Assembly (NCBI RefSeq): GCF_001399675.1
Contig: NZ_LJCO01000051.1
Coordinates: 1 to 64,000 of the forward strand
Direction of reading: 5' to 3'
Source: Paenalicyclobacillus ferrooxydans
Lineage (GTDB): Bacteria > Bacillota > Bacilli > Alicyclobacillales > Alicyclobacillaceae
DNA length: 64,000 nt
Shown: piece after piece, positions 58,425 to 64,000 of the stretch
How positions within the stretch are numbered: position 1 is the stretch's first letter
Layout of the letters: each line of letters opens with the position of its first letter
Made by a program: the position numbers and the translations under genes
The notes under the pieces: generated by a model
The model's database searches: none
Told to the model about the DNA's origin: nothing
The model's input: the letters and a program-made list of their open reading frames with translations, nothing else

Positions 58425-59771
58425 GTGTTTAGTTTAGCATCAGCAGACTTGATTCGATTCCTGTTTGCGATGGGGCTGCTTTTGGCAGCTGCGAATCTAC
58501 TTGGCTACATCGCTGAAAGATTCACCATCCCGCGCGTCATTGGAGAGGTTGCAGGAGGGCTCATCCTCGGTCCGACAGTTTTCGGTACATTGTTCCCGCA
58601 CAGTTTTCACTGGTTGTACCTCGGTTTTTCGTCGGAAAGCAGTTTGTTTGGGTTGATTTATCAACTTGGGACACTGTTCCTGTTGTACACGGCGGGTCTG
58701 AAGTTTCAGTCGAGGTTCGCGAAGTCGGATATCAAGACAGGAATTGCGATTATTATCGGATCGACCATCATCCCCTTCGCGGTCGGATGGCTCTCGACGT
58801 ACCTGTTCAATCCCGCACAGTTCTTGGGTCCAGACCACAGTGTGTTAGCCTTGAAAATCATCGTTGCCATTTCGATTGCTGTCACATCGATACCGGTCAT
58901 TTCGAAGATCTTTCAGGACCTGGGGATTATGCACTCTCGGTTTGCAAAAATCATTGTCGCCATTGCTGGGGTTCACGACTTGATTTTATGGGTAGCGCTT
59001 GCAATCGCATCTGGGATTGTCTCTGCTCATGGTGCGGCGACAATCAGTGTTTGGACGGTCTCGAAGAGCTTGGTTGTGACGTTTGCGTTCCTCTTCGTCT
59101 GTATTTTGATAGTTCCATGGGGCTTGCGAAAAATCACATCGAAACGAGCAAACTTCTTGTTCCGCGCATCCTTCTTGGGCTACTTTCTCGTCATTCTGTT
59201 CGCTCTAGCCGACATTGCAGGATACCTGCAGGTCGACACGATGTATGGAGCATTACTGGCGGGGATAGCGACCAAGTTTGCCTTGCCCGACCACGTGTTT
59301 GAAAAACTAGAGAATGGAATAAACGGGATTGCCTATGCGTTCTTTATTCCACTCTATTTTGCGATTATCGGAATGCAGCTGAATCTGGCGAGTAACTTCA
59401 GCTTTGGGTTCTTCATCTTGTACCTGCTGTTCGCAACCATTGTGCAAAGTGTGGTTGTCTACTTCACCTGTCGCCTCATTAAGACAGATAAGCTGACGAG
59501 TTTGAACTTTGCTGCAGCGATGAATGCGCGAGGCGGTCCTGGTATCGTGCTTTCCTCAGTAGCTTATTCGCTCGGCATTATCAACCAGGACTTCTTCGCC
59601 ATTCTCGTGATGTTGGCACTCGTGACTTCCTGGTTTGCGGGTTCTTGGCTGAGATATGTCATCCGCACTGGCAAACGGTTAATGCCGGGTGATGAAAACC
59701 TGGTCATCAAAAAGGCGCAAGAAGAGGTCCAGTTCGATCTCGTTCCGACGACAGTTCCAACCACAGAGTGA
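58425..59771 (+). CDS. CPA2-family cation:proton antiporter under fluoride control
   Basis: A 448-residue membrane protein of the monovalent cation:proton antiporter-2 group, with about 12-13 helices. Features are LGYIAERFTIPRVIGEVAGGLILGPTVFG (helices 1-2), FLLYTAGLKFQ (helix 3), ISIAVTSIPVISKIFQDLG (helix 5/6 core), and MNARGGPGIVLSSVAYSLGI near the end. GTG 58425 follows GGGGAGG at seven bases. Two fluoride riboswitches precede it; Na+/H+ antiporters are known members of fluoride regulons. A role in restoring ion or pH balance during fluoride stress, or in fluoride efflux itself, is inferred. A hairpin terminator follows at 59817. Confidence 0.9.
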   Translation: MFSLASADLIRFLFAMGLLLAAANLLGYIAERFTIPRVIGEVAGGLILGPTVFGTLFPHSFHWLYLGFSSESSLFGLIYQLGTLFLLYTAGLKFQSRFAKSDIKTGIAIIIGSTIIPFAVGWLSTYLFNPAQFLGPDHSVLALKIIVAISIAVTSIPVISKIFQDLGIMHSRFAKIIVAIAGVHDLILWVALAIASGIVSAHGAATISVWTVSKSLVVTFAFLFVCILIVPWGLRKITSKRANFLFRASFLGYFLVILFALADIAGYLQVDTMYGALLAGIATKFALPDHVFEKLENGINGIAYAFFIPLYFAIIGMQLNLASNFSFGFFILYLLFATIVQSVVVYFTCRLIKTDKLTSLNFAAAMNARGGPGIVLSSVAYSLGIINQDFFAILVMLALVTSWFAGSWLRYVIRTGKRLMPGDENLVIKKAQEEVQFDLVPTTVPTTE

Positions 59772-59816
59772 GGGACCAGCCGCACCAGAGAGACAGCTCT
59801 GCAAAACAGATTGGCC

Positions 59817-59852
59817 AGCCGGGAAGGACAGATGATGTCCTCTCCCGGCTGT
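59817..59852 (+). terminator. Antiporter terminator
   Basis: AGCCGGGA-AGGACA (59817-59830) pairs with TGTCCT-c-TCCCGGCT (59836-59850) around a five-base loop. Confidence 0.7.
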
Positions 59853-59967
59853 TAGTATATTATGGTAAATACATACAGTGAACAAGCCGTTTGGCAGGCC
59901 GTATATAATATTGTTCGAGAAGGTCACGTACTGCAGTTGGCATGATGAGGAGAGGAGCAAAGCATTC

Positions 59968-60408
59968 ATGAAGTCAGTTGTTGTAACGTCTGAGCAAGAG
60001 CTCGATACATGTTTGGGCATCCGTCGTGAGGTGTTTATCATAGAGCAGGAAGTCCCTGAAGACCTCGAGATTGACGAGCTCGACCATCTTGAGTCCGCAG
60101 CGACCCACGTTCTTCTTTATGACAATGAGCAAGCTGTGGCAACAGCCAGGCTTAAGCCATATAACGATGATACCGCGAAAGTACAGCGTGTCGCGGTGCT
60201 GCGTCAATGTCGGGGAAACGGTTATGGAGATGCAATGATGCAGGTTCTCGAACAACTGGCGAGATCGCAAAATTATCGAGAGATTGTCCTGGACGCACAA
60301 TGCCATGCTGCGGGCTTTTATGAAAAACTCGGGTACGAAATCATCAGCGACAAGTTTATGGATGCAGGTATTGAACATGTCCGTATGAAAAAGGCACTTC
60401 GTCAGTAG
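59968..60408 (+). CDS. GNAT-family N-acetyltransferase
   Basis: A 146-residue GNAT acetyltransferase transferring acetyl from acetyl-CoA to an unknown amine. The CoA-binding motif VQRVAVLRQCRGNGYGDAMM (Q/RxxGxG/A) is clear, with EVFIIEQEVPEDLEIDELD upstream, as in the ElaA/YjcF-like group, and CHAAGFYEKLGYEI at the end. AGGAGAGGAG lies before ATG 59968; the longer frame from 59878 lacks a site. It is monocistronic. Confidence 0.87.
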   Translation: MKSVVVTSEQELDTCLGIRREVFIIEQEVPEDLEIDELDHLESAATHVLLYDNEQAVATARLKPYNDDTAKVQRVAVLRQCRGNGYGDAMMQVLEQLARSQNYREIVLDAQCHAAGFYEKLGYEIISDKFMDAGIEHVRMKKALRQ

Positions 60409-60703
60409 GAGCTTCACAAAAGATCTTCAATAAACAGATAAAAAAGCAGATAAAAATTGCACAAAATGATTTTAAAAACAACCATGTGAAAAACGCATAA
60501 AAATTTAATCACATTCCAAAATAACATGGCGCACTGCAGTTGAAACTGTACTGTCTTTCATTGAAACTGCACTGTCATTGAATCAGGAGAACGATGATGA
60601 CAACGAACAAACCATCCGTTGTTCGGAGTTACTCCTGCAGAAAAGAACCACGGGGCGCGGTGTCTCTGTGGTTCTTTTCTGTCTGTTTGCCGATTTTCTG
60701 GGG
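60409..60703. other. AT-rich spacer with terminator
   Basis: An A/T-rich spacer with CAGATAAAAA repeats and two copies of TTGAAACTG.ACTGTC (about 60539, 60561). The minus-strand terminator below lies within it. No gene is seen. Confidence 0.5.
60642..60677 (-). terminator. Terminator of the Phd/YefM-like gene
   Basis: AAAGAACCAC (60642-60651) and GTGGTTCTTT (60668-60677) form a perfect ten-bp stem; on the minus strand TTTTCTG follows. Confidence 0.65.
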
Positions 60704-60925
60704 TCATTTGTACTCCGCGACGTGTTCGTGCGCTGCTTCTTCGAGTTCCCTGAGCCGTGTGATGATGGAAATGTACCTATCGTGGGGCAACAGCACAGCG
60801 GTAAGGTTGTCCTTGTACAGGATCCCGAGTTTGCCGCACCCTTCAAGCCTGTGAAAGAGCTCTCGCTGGGACAGGGTGCGCAAATCACTGGCAGCCATCA
60901 GTTCTTCTTTTTTAAAGCTCGGCAT
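60704..60925 (-). CDS. Small Phd/YefM-like protein (orphan antitoxin-type)
   Basis: A 73-residue protein starting MPSFKKEELMAASDLRTLSQ, then ELFHRLEGCGKLGILYKDNLTAVLLPHDRY, then a charged C-terminal helix. The pattern strand-helix followed by (G)ILxKD.LxAVLL..ERY resembles Phd/YefM antitoxins, which bind DNA and a partner toxin. No toxin gene is adjacent, so it may be an orphan regulator. GGAGGG sits seven bases before ATG 60925. The assignment is by pattern only. Confidence 0.6.
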   Translation of the reverse strand: MPSFKKEELMAASDLRTLSQRELFHRLEGCGKLGILYKDNLTAVLLPHDRYISIITRLRELEEAAHEHVAEYK

Positions 60926-61046
60926 GTTCAGTCCCTCCACAACTGACGGGTAATCCCTGCTTTTATAAATTATGTTCAAAAGCTTATGCAAATGAACATC
61001 GGTTCGTGCATTTTTTTGATCCGAAATACGTCAATATAATTAGCCA

Positions 61047-61141
61047 AAAAAGTGTATGAGGTGGATGCGTTTGCATACACTGAGATCGTCTCCTTTACCC
61101 TGATGAATGACTCGTACGGTTCCGTACGGGTCGCCTTTTTT
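61047..61141 (+). ncRNA. Candidate small RNA with anti-ribosome-site segment
   Basis: TATAAT (61035-61040) precedes a hairpin AGTGTATG/CATACACT (61051-61058, 61074-61081), an unpaired TCTCCTTTACCCTG, and a terminator GACTCGTACG/CGTACGGGTC (61109-61118, 61123-61132) with T-run. The unpaired part is complementary to AAAGGAGA-type ribosome sites, a design seen in Firmicute regulatory RNAs. The -35 box is poor and no known family is recognised. Confidence 0.5.
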
Positions 61142-61363
61142 GGGCAGGGCAGGATGATATGAGTCATGCAAATTCCCTATATTGGTACTATTAAGCGGCG
61201 GGAGGTGGGTTAATATATATCTTCTTAAGACAACCTGGACAAGCCGAAGGTTAAGCATGGATGCCCCTAATTCTGCCTGTTAAGTCCCCGTATCTATGCG
61301 ATCCGTTACGAGCCTTGGCGGTTCCTTCAAAGATCCAGTTAAATGACGATCAATTCCAATGAC

Positions 61364-61412
61364 AAAAGGGCTGTCGGAGTATCGTATCAGTCACTCCAAC
61401 AGCCCTTTTTTT
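61364..61412. terminator. Strong bidirectional terminator
   Basis: AAAAGGGCTGT-c-GGAGT (61364-61380) pairs with ACTCC-a-ACAGCCCTTTT (61393-61409), T-run on both strands. No known gene ends here. Confidence 0.8.
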
Positions 61413-61682
61413 GATCCGAAGATGCACTCGTTGTCTGGATAAACATTCGTCATTAACGATACAAATTCAAGCATCAAAATTTTCCCTGTTATTTCGACGG
61501 CGTTCTTGCGGATTCGATTGAACGGACACGAAATTATATTTTTTAGCTAGAAACCAAGCGCTTTCATTTTGTTCCTCCAAGCTCCATGTCGAAACCATGC
61601 ACTTTTTGAATGAAGGATTTTATTTGGAAGGCGCATAAATATGTGATCGAATGAAATCGACGAACTCTTTCAGGAGTGAATC

Positions 61683-62498
61683 ATGGACAGACGAGAAGGC
61701 AACGAAGCGATTTGGACGGAGATTGCTCTACGGATTGCGCGCGGGGAAAAGCAAGCTGCTATCGCCAGAGAGTTAGGTATGAAGGCTGGAACGTTTCGTT
61801 ATCAGCTGAAAAAGTTTTTGGCTCTGAACTGCCAAGCGGCAAGTGAGATTGCGGCCACCTTGGCGGCGGTTGAGACTTCGACGCCAGACACAAACGACGA
61901 AGAAGTCAGTGAGCAGGATTCTTATCCTGGCACGCTGTTTGACGAGTCGTGGACGCGCAAATGGTGTGTAAGTCGATTGGTATTGCTCGTTAAGGAACCA
62001 ACAACTTTACACGCGTATTGGGAAGTCGATGACCCAAAGCGAGAATTAGTCACGAAGCATTTTCAGAGTCAGTGGACTGATCTGCCATTTTTTCTCCAGT
62101 TATATGATGTAACAGATATCCACTTCAACGGATACAATGCGCATTCGACAATTCGGATTCCAGTTCCGCCGGATGCAGATAACTGGTACGTACACGGTGT
62201 GCAACCTCTCCGAAGGTACCTGATGGACTTTGGCACAACCACCTGGAACGGAGATTTCTTCACCATCCTCCGGTCCAATACGGTAGGCACTCCTCCAAAA
62301 CAAACGTATCGGCACCCATCTGGCCAGGTGCAGTTTGCGCCGCTCGCCAGTAAGTCGGCTCACAACGCGAGTTCCGTGCAAAACTCTGCTCTTGAATCCG
62401 CACAGTGTAACAGGTTGTCAGAGAACCCTAGTGGGTCCCCCCGTCCATATCCCGATGAATTTGACGGATACACTGTTCGAACAAGGGGGCAGGAATGA
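61683..62498 (+). CDS. DUF4912 protein with N-terminal helix-turn-helix
   Basis: A 271-residue protein. Residues 8-45 look like a helix-turn-helix (ALRIARGEKQAAIARELGMKAGTFRYQLKKFL). Residues about 95-215 match DUF4912 (LVLLVKEPTTLHAYWEVDD ... FFLQLYDVTDI), a family often found beside glycogen genes and possibly binding carbohydrate. AGGAGTGA is before the ATG. The stop overlaps the ATG of the GH57 gene (TGATG), so the two are translationally coupled and likely act together in alpha-glucan metabolism. Confidence 0.85.
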   Translation: MDRREGNEAIWTEIALRIARGEKQAAIARELGMKAGTFRYQLKKFLALNCQAASEIAATLAAVETSTPDTNDEEVSEQDSYPGTLFDESWTRKWCVSRLVLLVKEPTTLHAYWEVDDPKRELVTKHFQSQWTDLPFFLQLYDVTDIHFNGYNAHSTIRIPVPPDADNWYVHGVQPLRRYLMDFGTTTWNGDFFTILRSNTVGTPPKQTYRHPSGQVQFAPLASKSAHNASSVQNSALESAQCNRLSENPSGSPRPYPDEFDGYTVRTRGQE

Positions 62499-64000
62499 TG
62501 GCTGAAGGCTATCTGGCAGTCGTGTTACACGCCCATTTGCCGTATGTGCATCATCCGGAAAGTGAGAAATACCTTGAGGAACGATGGTTGTTTGAGGCCA
62601 TCACCGAGACTTACATTCCGCTTCTCCAGGTGTACAAGGGTCTAATCCAGGATGGTGTGGACTTTCGCGTGACGATGTCTATTACGCCTACCTTGGCTGC
62701 CATGCTTGCCGATGAGATGCTCCAGGAACGATACGCGACGCATCTTTCTCGGTTGATTGAATTGGCGGAAAAGGAAGTGAGACGCACTAAGGATATGCCG
62801 GAGTTTTATCCGCTGGCGCGCCAGTATTGGGGTAAGTTTCTTAAAATTCAAGAGTTCTACCTCCGTTACAAGAAGAATCTCCTGACAGCTTTTCGGGAGA
62901 TTCAGGATGCTGGCAAACTCGAGATCATCACGTGTGCGGCCACGCATGCTTTTTTACCGCTCATCTGGAGTGAGGAAGCACTTCGGGCACAGATTGCAAC
63001 AGCCGTTTTGCAGCACACGGTGCTTTTTGGTAAGGCCCCGCGGGGTATTTGGCTGCCAGAGTGCGGATACACGCCGATGGTCGACGGTGTCTTAAAAGAA
63101 TACGGTATCGACTTTTTCTTTGTTGACTCTCACGGCGTGCTGACGGCCGAGCCAACTCCGGTGCAGGGAACACTGTCGCCCGTGGTCACACCAAATGGTA
63201 TCGCGGCCTTTGCCAGGGACGAGGAATCTGCAAAACAGGTGTGGAGCGCAGTCGAGGGCTACCCGGGAGACTTTGATTATCGAGAGTATTACCGTGACAT
63301 TGGATACGATCTCGATGACGAATACGTCAAGCCTTACATACACCCAGAAGGTATTCGTGTAAACACGGGAATCAAATATTACCGCATTACGGGAAAGGGA
63401 GATCATAAGGAACCCTATCACTTTTCAGCGGCTGCTCACAAAGCGGCGGAGCACGCAGGGAACTTTATGTTCAACCGCGAGAAGCAGGTCAAGTACCACG
63501 CATCCCGTATGAATAGGCTCCCGATTGTCGTCGCTCCGTATGACGCTGAGTTATTCGGGCATTGGTGGTATGAAGGTCCGGTTTTTCTCGACATGCTGTT
63601 CAGAAAGATCTTTTTTGATTCAAAGACCATTGAGGCCATCACACCGTCAGAGTACCTCGATCTCTATCCGGACTATCAAGTCTGTCAATTGCCAATGAGT
63701 TCGTGGGGCAGAGACGGTTATGCCGATGTCTGGTTGCGCGGTGAGAACGATTGGATTTACCCGGCACTGCATATGGCAGAACAGCGGATGATAGAGCTTG
63801 CTAACCGGCACTTTCATGTTGACGGGTCAGAGAAAGGCCTGACAGAGCGGGCACTGAAGCAGGCCGCGCGGGAGTTGATGCTCGCAGAGAGCAGTGACTT
63901 CGCCTTCATCATGGACAGCAAGACCATGGTTGACTACGCGGTGAAGCGTACGAAACATCATATCAATCGTTTTTCGCAACTGTACGAGATGATACAGCAA
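62498..64000 (+). CDS. GH57 1,4-alpha-glucan branching-type enzyme (DUF1957), right edge cut
   Basis: Open through the right edge, 501 codons shown. It is a family GH57 protein of the branching-enzyme type: first block LAVVLHAHLPYVHHPE, nucleophile Glu188 in GIWLPECGYTP, acid/base Asp349 in APYDAELFGHWWYEG, and SSWGRDGYADVWL near 410. Such enzymes form alpha-1,6 branches in glycogen. GGGGG lies nine bases before ATG 62498, which overlaps the DUF4912 stop. The missing C-terminus (a further about 30-50 residues or DUF1957 tail) prevents checking completeness. Confidence 0.9.
   Translation, partial: MAEGYLAVVLHAHLPYVHHPESEKYLEERWLFEAITETYIPLLQVYKGLIQDGVDFRVTMSITPTLAAMLADEMLQERYATHLSRLIELAEKEVRRTKDMPEFYPLARQYWGKFLKIQEFYLRYKKNLLTAFREIQDAGKLEIITCAATHAFLPLIWSEEALRAQIATAVLQHTVLFGKAPRGIWLPECGYTPMVDGVLKEYGIDFFFVDSHGVLTAEPTPVQGTLSPVVTPNGIAAFARDEESAKQVWSAVEGYPGDFDYREYYRDIGYDLDDEYVKPYIHPEGIRVNTGIKYYRITGKGDHKEPYHFSAAAHKAAEHAGNFMFNREKQVKYHASRMNRLPIVVAPYDAELFGHWWYEGPVFLDMLFRKIFFDSKTIEAITPSEYLDLYPDYQVCQLPMSSWGRDGYADVWLRGENDWIYPALHMAEQRMIELANRHFHVDGSEKGLTERALKQAARELMLAESSDFAFIMDSKTMVDYAVKRTKHHINRFSQLYEMIQQ

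Larger units (their letters stand above)
60926..61682. other. Long gene-free region with candidate small RNA and terminator
   Basis: 757 bases without a supported gene. They hold a TATAAT-driven candidate small RNA (61047-61141) and a second strong bidirectional terminator (61364-61412) whose transcript is unknown. Confidence 0.55.

Overview
The window looks like chromosome from an endospore-forming Firmicute of the Alicyclobacillaceae or a close relative. This is inferred from protein families and was not tested by database search. The supporting features are consensus AGGAGG ribosome sites with frequent GTG/TTG starts, a YheC/YheD spore-coat-type protein, a kumamolisin-like S53 acid peptidase, an M29 aminopeptidase, ATP-type PEP carboxykinase, and U-tailed intrinsic terminators. 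No rRNA, tRNA, CRISPR array or prophage was seen. The only transposon trace is the C-terminal part of an IS4-type transposase at the left edge.

Layout. 0-11 kb: a transposase end, an array of TAAGTCG hairpins, then nitrogen-compound genes (two APC permeases, an acetamidase/formamidase-type amidase, a proline-iminopeptidase-type hydrolase, an agmatinase-type ureohydrolase), a subtilase and a beta-lactamase-fold serine hydrolase. 11-21 kb: pckA, a small nuclease-fold/wHTH protein followed by thirteen 51-bp palindromic repeats, an M29 aminopeptidase, an OmpR-type two-component pair, a SHOCT membrane protein and a Bcr/CflA-type exporter. 21.3-28.2 kb: a thiazole/oxazole-modified peptide (TOMM) locus of the heterocycloanthracin/sonorensin type, with a Cys-rich precursor, a maturation protein, a zinc-site/YcaO cyclodehydratase and a SagB-type dehydrogenase. 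28.8-44 kb: a YheC/D protein, a LOG-like protein, two tandem DUF2294 proteins and a PAS histidine kinase, an S53 peptidase, a YfmQ-like protein, a PQQ-propeller lipoprotein, a MerR regulator with a DHA2-type exporter, a cupredoxin-like protein, a polysaccharide deacetylase and a histidine phosphatase. 44-57.6 kb: a quinone oxidoreductase, an acyl-CoA dehydrogenase, a second large hairpin array, an MltG-like membrane protein, a deoxynucleotidase, a c-di-GMP riboswitch ahead of a GGDEF-EAL protein, an orphan winged-helix regulator, an MFS exporter and an M3-family peptidase with an altered zinc motif. 57.6-64 kb: two tandem fluoride riboswitches ahead of a CPA2 antiporter, a GNAT acetyltransferase, a Phd/YefM-like protein, a candidate small RNA, and a DUF4912/GH57 pair that runs off the right edge.

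The most interesting systems are (i) the TOMM locus, whose core is a strict ten-fold CXX repeat ending in a final Cys and FFW, behind a possible 5'-UTR pseudoknot; (ii) the double fluoride riboswitch, each copy with its own terminator; (iii) the c-di-GMP riboswitch on a c-di-GMP turnover gene; (iv) 22 related hairpins in three arrays with conserved stems and variable loops; and (v) pervasive short tandem repeats, both between genes and as in-frame low-complexity insertions within otherwise conserved enzymes. Together these suggest an unusual level of repeat expansion in this genome.
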